47,146 nt of DNA from the NCBI GenBank assembly GCA_015523565.1, contig WAKA01000009.1, forward strand, positions 1-47,146, in the 5' to 3' direction. Made by a program: the position numbers and the translations under genes. Shown piece by piece: positions 24,365-32,974 of the stretch; position 1 is the stretch's first letter; the number at the start of each line of letters is the position of its first letter. The stretch comes from Candidatus Heimdallarchaeota archaeon. GTDB lineage: Archaea > Asgardarchaeota > Heimdallarchaeia > Heimdallarchaeales > Kariarchaeaceae. The notes beneath the pieces are model-generated. The model saw only the letters and a program-made list of their open reading frames with translations. It searched no databases and was not told where the DNA came from.

Positions 24365-26251
24365 ATGAGACGTTTTTTGTCTATTTTGATGCTATTTTTG
24401 ATTTGGACATCGGTTTCTGTTAATGTAAACAGTGCTGATAATTCAAATGAATTGACATGGGGTTTGATTGCGATTGGTGCACCTGGTGCTTGGAATTATA
24501 CACTAGGTTTGAAAGAGATCGTTGTTGCCGTCATTGATTCTGGTCTTGATTATAGACACCCTGAATTTGCAGGAAGAGTATGGAATAACACTGATGAGAT
24601 TTTGAATGGTATTGATGACGATGGCAATGGCTATATTGATGACATTCGTGGATGGAATTTTTATGATGGTACAAATGATCCTTTTGATGCTCTCCCCTCA
24701 TCACATGGTACTCATGTTTCTGGTACGATTGCCGCGGCACTTGATGGTGTTGGTGTTGCAGGTGTTGCACCCAATGTCACGATCATGCCTTTGAAGGTCT
24801 TTGGAACAGACGACAATGGTGGTGCTGTCGGTCTTTCTGATGCTATTCGTTATGCCATTGACAATGGCGCGAACATTATCTCTATGAGTTTAGGAGGTCT
24901 TGGTTTTACGACTGAAGAGCGTAAAGCCATAGAGGATGCATGGGATGCTGGACTTGTACTTGTAGCTGCCAATGGAAATGAAGCGGGACCTGTTGGTTTT
25001 CCTGCGGCTTTTGATGAAGTTATTGCAGTCTCTGCCGTGGATGAGAACTTGAAGCTCGCCGACTTTTCCAACACTGGGGATCCGACTGAAATAGCCGCAC
25101 CTGGTGTCGGTGTCAATTCAACAGTTCGTCAAGGTTCTGGTCAGTGGACCAAGTTCAGTGTGAATGGGACATCGTATGAGGCAAATTGGATGGAATTCGC
25201 CCCCAATGCAGATCCTGCCGTTATTGGGGAAATGGAATACATTGGTCTTGGTCGATCCGAGGATGTTGCCGGTCGAAATTTGACAGGAAAAATTGCCTTG
25301 ATTCAAAGAGGAGAAATCTATTTCCGTGATAAGGTTGGAAATGCTTCTGCTGTAGGTGCAATCGGTGCAGTTATTTTCAACAATCAGCCAGGGAATTTCC
25401 TTGGCACTCTTGGAGAACCTGGTGAAATTCCTGCTGTATCCATCTCAAAGTCAGATGGTCAATTCCTGTTGGATCAATTGAATCAAAACATGACTTTGAA
25501 TGCAACGCTTGTTTCAAAACCTGCAAATTATAGCATGCTATCTGGTACGTCCATGGCCACCCCACATGTCTCTGGAGCCGCAGCATTAGTCTGGAGCCTT
25601 AACACAAGCTTAAGCAATATTGAGGTAAGGCGTATCCTTGCTCGAAGCACCACGGATCTTGGAACAAAGGGTCGCGATAAATCATACGGTTTCGGACTGT
25701 TGAATGTTGAAAAGGCAATGGAAGTAACGTTGGATTCTTCACTTCCCATACTTGATTACAACCTTTCCACCTCTTGGAACAATGATACAAACAAAATTAC
25801 CGCTTGGGTCAATTTCACGAGTACTGATGACGTTGGAATCTGGTCAGTTACAATTGATGTGCTTGATGTAAATGGTTCGCTTGTGGCAAACAAGGTTTAT
25901 ATGAACAATGACAGGGACAATAATTATAAAACTCGTGTCTTTTTCAAAGGTCTGGATTCAACTCGTGGTAATCTTACCTTTGTCTTGAATGTTGAGGATC
26001 TACGCGGACATCGCGTTTCAGCTATTGTGGATACAATTACGTACAATACAACTCAAACTCTTGTTTCATCAGGAAGTACAAAAACAAGTGAACCCGTGAC
26101 TTCATCTTCTTCTACTACAACAACAAATATTAGTGGCTCGGTTGAAACAAGTCCTACAACGTCAAACGTAACTCCAATCGACTTTGAAATGATTGTAAGT
26201 GGTCTAATCATTATGGTAGTGACTGTACGTCGTTCACGGAAACGTCGATAG
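24365..26251 (+). CDS. secreted, membrane-anchored subtilisin-like serine protease (S8)
   Basis: Extracellular protease. The signal peptide is residues 1-24 and the catalytic domain starts almost at once (about residue 28), so no I9-type propeptide is visible. The triad is D58 (VVAVIDSGLD), H114 (SSHGTHVSG) and S396 (SGTSMATPHVSG), with oxyanion N205 (AANGNEAG). A PA-like domain (about 270-385, ALIQRGEIYFRDKV) is inserted before the Ser motif, as in PA-subtilases. A beta-sandwich-like region (about 465-570), a Ser/Thr linker, one membrane helix (about 605-622) and RRSRKRR end the chain. Starts leaderless by TATA spacing. Confidence 0.93.
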   Translation: MRRFLSILMLFLIWTSVSVNVNSADNSNELTWGLIAIGAPGAWNYTLGLKEIVVAVIDSGLDYRHPEFAGRVWNNTDEILNGIDDDGNGYIDDIRGWNFYDGTNDPFDALPSSHGTHVSGTIAAALDGVGVAGVAPNVTIMPLKVFGTDDNGGAVGLSDAIRYAIDNGANIISMSLGGLGFTTEERKAIEDAWDAGLVLVAANGNEAGPVGFPAAFDEVIAVSAVDENLKLADFSNTGDPTEIAAPGVGVNSTVRQGSGQWTKFSVNGTSYEANWMEFAPNADPAVIGEMEYIGLGRSEDVAGRNLTGKIALIQRGEIYFRDKVGNASAVGAIGAVIFNNQPGNFLGTLGEPGEIPAVSISKSDGQFLLDQLNQNMTLNATLVSKPANYSMLSGTSMATPHVSGAAALVWSLNTSLSNIEVRRILARSTTDLGTKGRDKSYGFGLLNVEKAMEVTLDSSLPILDYNLSTSWNNDTNKITAWVNFTSTDDVGIWSVTIDVLDVNGSLVANKVYMNNDRDNNYKTRVFFKGLDSTRGNLTFVLNVEDLRGHRVSAIVDTITYNTTQTLVSSGSTKTSEPVTSSSSTTTTNISGSVETSPTTSNVTPIDFEMIVSGLIIMVVTVRRSRKRR

Positions 26252-26447
26252 TTTAATTGGAAAATGAATTGAGACAACAATAAATCATCTGTATAATTGA
26301 ACTATCCCCTCTAATTCTATTATTTTTGTATGAAAAGATCACTATTGTGTGAACAAGCAAGGAAAAATGGAATTGTATTACATGCTTTTCAGAATTTTCT
26401 AAATAATTGATTTTTTCCTCATTTAAACATATGTGGATCAAAAAGAC

Positions 26448-27014
26448 TTATCGTGCAGAATATGCAATCCTTTCGATTTCCTGTTTCTTTCTGACACCTT
26501 GTGACGAGGTGTCATTGTTTGCCGCGGCAATCAGTTCGTCTGCAATGACTTCATCAAAAGATTTTATGTTTGAGAAGCAAGACTTGGTAATTCCTTCACA
26601 GATGTATCTTAATGCTAAGTCAACCCTCCTTAATGGAGCAACGTCAACAGCTTGGTGTTGGGCAACTCCACCATACGAAATCCTTGTTGTCTCTTCTCTT
26701 GGTGCTGCATTGACAATTGCATCAACAAGGACTTGAATTGGATTTTTCCCTGTTTTTGCATTAATGATTTCAAAAGCTGTTTCAACACTTTTGATGACCT
26801 TGAGTTTTTTGCCCGCATTTCTTCCTGGTCTCATGAGCTTGTTGATGAATCTTTCAACGATATTTACCTCTGCTTTCTTAAATCTCTGGGACGCATGTCT
26901 TCCTGCTGAGTGGGGAAGGATGATTGGCTTGAGGTTTACATATTTCTGAAGGCCAAGATCATTGACCTCAACGTCCTCGAATGTCCATTTGTCAAAAAGC
27001 TTGAATTCTGTCAT
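26448..27014 (-). CDS. rps7: 30S ribosomal protein uS7
   Basis: Primary 16S rRNA-binding protein that organises the small-subunit head. Archaeal/eukaryotic-type S7: NVVERFINKLMRPGRNAGKK-like region, KTGKNPIQVLVDAIVNAAPREE, and the C-terminal KSFDEVIADELIAAANND-KKQEIERIAYSAR. At 188 residues it is normal. It starts 6 nt after uL16, so the two are co-translated. In most archaea S7 follows S12 beside EF-2; that arrangement is not found here. Confidence 0.95.
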   Translation of the reverse strand: MTEFKLFDKWTFEDVEVNDLGLQKYVNLKPIILPHSAGRHASQRFKKAEVNIVERFINKLMRPGRNAGKKLKVIKSVETAFEIINAKTGKNPIQVLVDAIVNAAPREETTRISYGGVAQHQAVDVAPLRRVDLALRYICEGITKSCFSNIKSFDEVIADELIAAANNDTSSQGVRKKQEIERIAYSAR

Positions 27015-27020
27015 GTTCCA

Positions 27021-27548
27021 TCATTCCTCTATTTTTCCGATGATTACCTTTGCAGGGCATGGCATTTTGGAGACGCCTGATTGCATGGCTTGAATTGCCA
27101 GTTCCAAATTTTCCTTATTGACCCTTATTGTAAATAGTTCGTCATTTGCCTTGATTCTTGCGGCTCTGTCTGTTGGTTTTCCAAATGACTTTCTCATCCC
27201 ATCCTGCATTCTGTCTGCACCTGCGAATGCCATCATCTTGTTTTCCCTTAAGACATGGTGTGGATGTTTTCTGACTCTAAAGTGGTAGTTCTCTCGTCCT
27301 ACCTTTTTCATGAGTTTTCTGTTTATGGCTTGTCTTGCCGCTTCCAATGCCATATGCCTTATGTTGCATGCCTCGAGTCCTATCATGTGTACTTCAGCAT
27401 TGAAGTCGCCACCTTTTTTTCCCATGTCATAAATCTGCAATTTGGATCCTGGTATCCCTCTAATGTATCCTTTGGTTCTTCTTCCTTGTGTACGGGTATA
27501 CGCTGGTCCTTTTGAATATGAATAGCATCTTGCTGGTCTTTTACCCAT
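27021..27548 (-). CDS. rpl10e: 50S ribosomal protein uL16 (L10e)
   Basis: Large-subunit protein near the tRNA corridor. Starts MGKRPARCYSYSKGPAYTRT, the standard archaeal/eukaryotic L10e N-terminus, followed by GIPGSKLQIYDMG and HPHHVLRENKMMAFAGADRMQDG. An upstream in-frame start at 27608 would add 20 residues unlike the family. ATG 27548, with GAGG 8 nt upstream and a TATA-like TTTAAA element about 38 bp upstream, is preferred. Confidence 0.95.
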   Translation of the reverse strand: MGKRPARCYSYSKGPAYTRTQGRRTKGYIRGIPGSKLQIYDMGKKGGDFNAEVHMIGLEACNIRHMALEAARQAINRKLMKKVGRENYHFRVRKHPHHVLRENKMMAFAGADRMQDGMRKSFGKPTDRAARIKANDELFTIRVNKENLELAIQAMQSGVSKMPCPAKVIIGKIEE

Positions 27549-27559
27549 AATGATAACCT

Positions 27560-27573
27560 CTACAATTCTGTAG
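27560..27573 (-). promoter_or_regulatory. palindrome at the predicted start site of the uL16-uS7 operon
   Basis: CTACA-GAAT-TGTAG (5-bp arms) sits between the TATA-like CCTTTTAAATTCC (about 27580-27592) and the GAGG ribosome-binding site, close to the expected transcription start. It could be a repressor site or a short leader hairpin for ribosomal protein autoregulation. Confidence 0.35.
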
Positions 27574-27614
27574 ATGATTTTGGAATTTAAAAGGTATTCA
27601 TTGTTCACAAGAGA

Positions 27615-29645
27615 TTACACAAGGCGTTTTGACTTCCTTATGACTGTTTCATTTACCCTGTCCTTGAACAGTTCAACCATTGAATACGATGCACTTCTGA
27701 TTGCTGAAACTTCCTCCCCTTCTTTCTTGTATCCGAACACGATTTCTTCATCGTCTCTGAAGCAAGCGTACAGGTCTTTTTCCTCATAGTTATAAATTAA
27801 GATTGTCCCGAATTCCTTCGCCCTTTCCAACTCTTTTTTCCGTTTACCTGGGGGGATGTGAGTGACAATAGTCACTCTTGTACTCGGTGAATTTCTGACC
27901 AATGAAATTGCCAATCCAAACAAGGTGGAATCAAATGTCGGTGTAATTAGGGTCACTCGTCTTCTGGCTCGCAAAAGGAGATCGGTAATTGACGCATAAA
28001 TTGCAGGCAATCCGACAACAACTCCATTATCTACTGGGACTTTGATCTGGATTTTTTCCGTTGCCCTGAGAATCTTGCGAAGATCTAGGCTTCTTCCCTC
28101 AACCATTGTTTTTGCGAACTCTATTCTTTCTTTTAGAAGCAACATTGCTTCTTCCTCCTCTTTTCTCAATTGCATCAAATAGTCCTCAAGTGCGGAATGT
28201 ACTTGGGTCTCAAACAGTTCCTTCTCATTTATCCCCACCTCTTTCAGGTCTTCAATGTATTTCAATAGAATTTGCTTGGGTCTGTTGAAGGCATCAAGCA
28301 GATCCTTTTCATATGCTGCGAATGCATCATGCACGCTTTGAACCATTGCTCCTTCAATTTCCTTGAGTTGTTCCCTTACTTCATTTGTTTTTGATGCCAC
28401 CCTTTTGGTCAACCCTTTTACTTGTTCTTGAATGTCCTCCCTAAGTTTGATTAGTGATTCGTCATCTTTTTGGTTGACCTCTGTCAAAATCCCTCCTATT
28501 TTATTAAGGGTATTCTTAAACTCCTGCTTGGTTTTCAGGAGCTTATTTTGTGCATTTGTTTCAGTTGACTTGATTGCATCTTCAACCTGCCTTAATTCGT
28601 TTGGCAATTGGTTGGCAATTGGGGAAAGTTGATCTTCTGCCTTTACAAAATGTGATAGGTCTGGCTTTTCAATTAGGCTTCCAAGTTCATCGAATTTTTC
28701 CCTCGCAAGCCGTTCCAGTTGTTCTGCTTGGACAGGGTCTGCTATTGTTTCCTTGATGTTTTTAACCAATGTCTCCCTTGAAAGCAAGAGTGTTTCCATG
28801 AGCTGTGCATGTCTTTTGGTTTCCTGTTCTCTCATGCTTTTTATGTTATCAAGTGTATCCTTAATCATTTGTACATTTTTAGCTAACATTCCACTTTTTT
28901 CTTTTAGTCTTTCCAAGTTTTCACTGATGGCTCCATTTATCTCATCAAAGTGTTTTTCAGTTGTCTTGAAATAATTGCCAAGCTGAAAATGGATGTTCTT
29001 CAATAGGCTGATTCTTTCTGCCTTTCTTTTCTTGACAAATTCCAGAAGTCCATCTTCCTCCTCAGTCAATGCCAAGGTCATTTTTGTACCCGACAGTTTT
29101 GTCAACTGTTCAAGAGGAACTGCCATTTTTGTTATCTCTTCTTTTAGGATATCCCTGAAATCTTGGATTGCCTTTACGTTCTTGACAGAAATCTCGTCCA
29201 AATCATCTTGTTTGGACAAGAGTGTATCTCTTAGTGGTTCAAGCACATTGCTGTAATATGAGTCCAAGAGTTGATTTATGAACATCGGCAGAGTGACTTC
29301 TTTGATGAAATTGCGTTTTTCCTCGAGTTCCTTCTGTTTTTCATCAATTGATTCAATCAAGGATGCAAGGCTAATTATGGCCTCCCTTTCCACAGTCAGA
29401 ATCTCCCTTAAAAATGGGAAATTGGCATAATACCTCTTGATTTTTTCACCGACTACAGAAACAAGTCCAAAATCAACAAGGTCTCTTAAGGATTCCAATA
29501 CTTCTATAAGCCCTTTGTTGCCTAAGGTTTCATTTATTTCTCCGGGTGTCATCACTCCTTTTCCGATAAGGACTCCATATACTTCCTGGTCAAGCTTGTT
29601 CAGACCGAACCTGTCAAAAAACTCTGCATATATCTCTTGAGACAT
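27615..29645 (-). CDS. TrmB-like HTH protein with very long coiled coil and C-terminal PLD-like domain
   Basis: The N-terminal ~75 residues look like a TrmB-type winged helix (FGLNKLDQEVYGVLIGKGVM, LRDLVDFGLVSVVGEKIKRY). About 470 residues of heptad-rich coiled coil follow. The C-terminal ~130 residues (RRVTLITPTFDSTLFGLAIS, RVTIVTHIPPGKRKKE, AIRSASYSMVELFKDRV) resemble the phospholipase-D-like regulatory domain of TrmB proteins, without HKD catalytic residues. Ordinary TrmB proteins are 250-350 residues with a short dimerising coil. It ends 66 nt upstream of uL16, which has its own promoter. A DNA-binding protein with structural or sensory coil is likely; role unknown. Confidence 0.65.
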   Translation of the reverse strand: MSQEIYAEFFDRFGLNKLDQEVYGVLIGKGVMTPGEINETLGNKGLIEVLESLRDLVDFGLVSVVGEKIKRYYANFPFLREILTVEREAIISLASLIESIDEKQKELEEKRNFIKEVTLPMFINQLLDSYYSNVLEPLRDTLLSKQDDLDEISVKNVKAIQDFRDILKEEITKMAVPLEQLTKLSGTKMTLALTEEEDGLLEFVKKRKAERISLLKNIHFQLGNYFKTTEKHFDEINGAISENLERLKEKSGMLAKNVQMIKDTLDNIKSMREQETKRHAQLMETLLLSRETLVKNIKETIADPVQAEQLERLAREKFDELGSLIEKPDLSHFVKAEDQLSPIANQLPNELRQVEDAIKSTETNAQNKLLKTKQEFKNTLNKIGGILTEVNQKDDESLIKLREDIQEQVKGLTKRVASKTNEVREQLKEIEGAMVQSVHDAFAAYEKDLLDAFNRPKQILLKYIEDLKEVGINEKELFETQVHSALEDYLMQLRKEEEEAMLLLKERIEFAKTMVEGRSLDLRKILRATEKIQIKVPVDNGVVVGLPAIYASITDLLLRARRRVTLITPTFDSTLFGLAISLVRNSPSTRVTIVTHIPPGKRKKELERAKEFGTILIYNYEEKDLYACFRDDEEIVFGYKKEGEEVSAIRSASYSMVELFKDRVNETVIRKSKRLV

Positions 29646-29789
29646 TTACATTATCATATTTGATTCAAAGAATAAATGTTTAACACTTGTAATTACCCAA
29701 ACTTTACAAAAATCATACCATTTTCTCCCATCCTATTTTTTCAGTCGCGCACTATCATAGTATCTTTATTGTCTGAATAATGAGTTCAT

Positions 29790-31937
29790 ATGCAAGTGGA
29801 CGGACAAAAAAACGATATCAATGAAGAGGTGGTTAACGCCATAAGTGACCTGTTGAACTATTCAACCAAACAGGTAATTGGTGCTGAATTGGAGAGGCTT
29901 CGCCAAACCAAGTTGCAAGCCTTAGAAGTCATTTCCAAAAATTGGGACAAGAAAAAGATGATTGAATACATCTGGGCTGCAATTAAGGACGAAGCTGATC
30001 CTGTCATCAAAAAACGATTGATTTCATTTATTATCCAAAAAAGGGAACTGAAGGCCTTTCCTAGACTGTTCCGTTTTTGCCAAATTGGTGCCATCCCAAA
30101 TGAACTGCAACGCATGATCGGCTCCAACTTTGTCGAATATTATGATGCATGCAAGGATTCTGAAGATATGTTGGAGGACCTTGAACATGCAATTAATGTA
30201 CTGGGCAAGACATTAGTTGCAGAAAAAACCGAATCACTCCCTTTGGCAACATCAATACTTACCCGGTATTCTGCAACTTCAATTATCCGGAAAATTTTAA
30301 CATTTAACATTAAACCGAAAATATTGAGGGAATTGGTCTGGGTAATAGCGCGTAACGAAATTGGTGTTGTGGCTCTTTATGACAATGCTCCAAATATTCC
30401 CTCTGTTGACAGTGTATTGCTGGAATTGGCTCATGCCTTGCTCTTCCCTTATGAAACAAGAAATGGAAGATTCAGAAAACCTAACAAGGCGGTTATTGTC
30501 GATCTTTCATCAGAACGAACTTGGAGTGTATTTCCTGACCTCCCCCCAGTTCTTCAATATCTTGTGCGAAAGACACGAAATGTCCACAGTTCCGAAAACA
30601 TACGGTTGACTGCTATGAAACTTTTGTCACGGACACAGAAAATGGCTATTGATCATCTTTATAGACGTATTCAAGAACTCAGCAGGGATGATTTTGTTTT
30701 GATTGATGATATCCTCGGGAATGATCTATATTTTGACGCTATTGAGTTACCTATCATCGTTCCTAAAGCTTTGCAAAGGATTTTCGCAGAAAAGAAATTC
30801 CATGGGATCTTGGATAAATTCAATTTTGATGATATGTCTATTTCTGAAGTAGACGCGTCTGATATTGACATTGAAGTCATAAGAATGCTGGAACGGGAGC
30901 AACTGGCCAAAGAAGTACCGTTTATTGAGACAAGGATGGAATTGGCTGAAAAAACAGATGACATGGAACTTAAAGAACTTTTACTTGAATTTATGGATGA
31001 TCATGACTATTCCGTGCTTAAGGAATTTTTAGATTCCATTGAGTACAGTCTTTTGACTATTTTGGAACATCACAAGCTTTTATCAGCAACAGTCGAACAA
31101 ATGCAAAAAGGATTTGAACTTGGAAAAGAAGCCATCCTGAATGCATACTTCTCAATTAACCTTCCTGAAAGTTTTTGGAAGGAAGCTCGGTCTCCAAGCT
31201 CCATTCATAGGTATTTAAGCGTCGATGTCGTACGCCAGACTATCTTGAACGTTGCTCAAACAACTTCATCCATTAATCTTCGACAAAAGGCTTTTGAAAT
31301 GCTTTCCCACCCCGATTTCTGGATTCAAGACAACTTTTTGGTTGCAACAAAAGAAACCATTGTCCAAACAACCAGAACCATGTTTCATTTTCTTAATATT
31401 GAACAATCAAGAAAAACTCAAGAAATTTTATTCTCTTTCAGCAATCTGTTTCTTGACTTTTTACAATCGCATGTTGTCGCGGCTCCTGAAGTTGGGGAAA
31501 ATGGCTATCCTTTGCCAAAAAATATCATCATAAATGCCCTCAAGGAAAATGAGGATCAAATCAATCACCTGAAAGACCATCACCTTGGTTTTACCTTATT
31601 CTTACGATACCATTATTTAGTTGACGGGCATTATCTGAAAATTCCTGAAAGGAGCTCTTATCCTCAAATCACCATCTCTCCATTGGTAAGGCACTATCTG
31701 TCTGGTCTTAGTCATCAAGATGCATATTCATCAATGAAATTTTTACTCTCAAAATCTGCCGATGCAAAATTAGAATTCCTTTCAATTGTTGACAAGGCAA
31801 TTAAAGATACAAATACTCTTCTTTCACTTAACCTCAATTCAATCAGGTCAATTTTGGAAGAGATGCTCTCTGAAATGGATACTACTGGCATAAAGGCAAA
31901 AGCAAAGTTCCTTCTCAAAAAAATCGATAACATTTGA
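29790..31937 (+). CDS. large HEAT-repeat-like protein, unknown
   Basis: Function not recognised. The 715-residue chain is almost all helix with loosely repeated 30-40-residue units, such as IKKRLISFIIQKRELKAFPR, LRQKAFEMLSHPDFWIQDNF and ELKELLLEFMDDHDYSVLKE. The pattern suggests a HEAT/ARM-type scaffold. No membrane segment, signal peptide or catalytic motif. It ends 3 nt before the 3' end of the convergent PRTase gene. Could be a protein-interaction platform; confidence in the gene is high, in the fold moderate. Confidence 0.6.
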   Translation: MQVDGQKNDINEEVVNAISDLLNYSTKQVIGAELERLRQTKLQALEVISKNWDKKKMIEYIWAAIKDEADPVIKKRLISFIIQKRELKAFPRLFRFCQIGAIPNELQRMIGSNFVEYYDACKDSEDMLEDLEHAINVLGKTLVAEKTESLPLATSILTRYSATSIIRKILTFNIKPKILRELVWVIARNEIGVVALYDNAPNIPSVDSVLLELAHALLFPYETRNGRFRKPNKAVIVDLSSERTWSVFPDLPPVLQYLVRKTRNVHSSENIRLTAMKLLSRTQKMAIDHLYRRIQELSRDDFVLIDDILGNDLYFDAIELPIIVPKALQRIFAEKKFHGILDKFNFDDMSISEVDASDIDIEVIRMLEREQLAKEVPFIETRMELAEKTDDMELKELLLEFMDDHDYSVLKEFLDSIEYSLLTILEHHKLLSATVEQMQKGFELGKEAILNAYFSINLPESFWKEARSPSSIHRYLSVDVVRQTILNVAQTTSSINLRQKAFEMLSHPDFWIQDNFLVATKETIVQTTRTMFHFLNIEQSRKTQEILFSFSNLFLDFLQSHVVAAPEVGENGYPLPKNIIINALKENEDQINHLKDHHLGFTLFLRYHYLVDGHYLKIPERSSYPQITISPLVRHYLSGLSHQDAYSSMKFLLSKSADAKLEFLSIVDKAIKDTNTLLSLNLNSIRSILEEMLSEMDTTGIKAKAKFLLKKIDNI

Positions 31938-31940
31938 TCT

Positions 31941-32744
31941 TTATTGATTATAAAGGACAATGAATTTCAGGTCTGGAAAATCATTTAGAATGCTAGTATA
32001 GTCTTTCATATGTGAATAAAGAACAAGCACTGCAACAGGTATTCCCTTTAAATTTGAAACTAGTTTTATTAATGCCCTTATACTGCTTCCACTGTTAACG
32101 ACATCATCAACAATCAAAACTCGCTCACCGTCCTTGATATATTTTTTTGGTAAGAATAACCCTTGCAAGCGGCCATCTGCCGGTTTAAACATTGATTGAC
32201 CCCACTCACTGCGCTCTAAAAAATCGAATGTGGGTGATTTCCTGCAATATACCATATCCACATTTTGTCCCATGCTTGCAGCAATGGCCGCGGCAAATGC
32301 AATCCCATCCACTTCTAAGGTTGCTATCTTATTTATGCCACATTCCGCCAATATGACCTCTCTTCCATCGACAGAATACAGTTTTCTGTAAAGGGCAAAG
32401 TCGATAATGGTGTACAGTGCCCTGGCATCGCTTAAAAGGTATGATACGTCAATCTGCAAATTATTGTCGATCTCAATGATATGTGAATGCTTTTTAATGA
32501 TATTTCGAAATTGAAGTTCCTTGAAATAATTTGAGAGAAGTAAATCCCATAATTCATCCAGCCTTTTGCCTGAAGGGTGGGCTTTGCCTGAAAGATATCT
32601 GGATAGATCCGCTCCTGAAAGCTTTTGTGAAACTTTGGTGTTTATTGCTTCCAACAGTTTTTGTTGGGAATGATATCTTCTCTCTAAATAACGTAGCTTT
32701 GAGACAACCATCAACTTGCGTCTTACTATTGTTTCCGCATTCAC
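31941..32744 (-). CDS. HTH-phosphoribosyltransferase regulator (GfcR-like)
   Basis: A type I phosphoribosyltransferase domain (about 100-267) carries the PRPP loop VLIVDDVVNSGSS. The N-terminal ~60 residues contain an HTH-like segment (LSGADLSRYLSGKAHPSGKR). This order matches archaeal PRTase-type regulators such as GfcR and PurR-like proteins, which sense PRPP or nucleotides, rather than OPRT enzymes. The start is GTG at 32744. Divergent from the thioredoxin-V4R gene; the 230-bp gap between them is a plausible control region. Confidence 0.72.
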   Translation of the reverse strand: MNAETIVRRKLMVVSKLRYLERRYHSQQKLLEAINTKVSQKLSGADLSRYLSGKAHPSGKRLDELWDLLLSNYFKELQFRNIIKKHSHIIEIDNNLQIDVSYLLSDARALYTIIDFALYRKLYSVDGREVILAECGINKIATLEVDGIAFAAAIAASMGQNVDMVYCRKSPTFDFLERSEWGQSMFKPADGRLQGLFLPKKYIKDGERVLIVDDVVNSGSSIRALIKLVSNLKGIPVAVLVLYSHMKDYTSILNDFPDLKFIVLYNQ

Positions 32745-32974
32745 CTTTTTAATGGAAAACTTATGTATTATAATTTTCTTCTTGCATACACAAAAAATTG
32801 AGAAATGAAATTCCCAACGTGAAAATTTAGGTCGAACTCTTATATTCTGCCTTGAAATTATTGCAGTTTTTTCTTCACTTTTAGATGAAAATTGATGTGT
32901 TCAAGTGAACTTTTTTAGGATTTTATTGTTGCATCACACCATACATTTATGATATTGTATGCGTAAGGGGTTTT
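32745..32974. other. divergent intergenic region
   Basis: This 230-bp gap lies between the PRTase regulator and the thioredoxin-V4R gene. GTTCA-AG-TGAAC (32899-32910), followed by a T6 run, is an operator-like or terminator-like inverted repeat. No gene or RNA seen. Confidence 0.3.

Noticed and set aside
27549-27608. N-terminal extension of uL16
   Set aside because: Covers the promoter, palindrome and ribosome-binding site of the MGKRPARCY start, which is the family's start.
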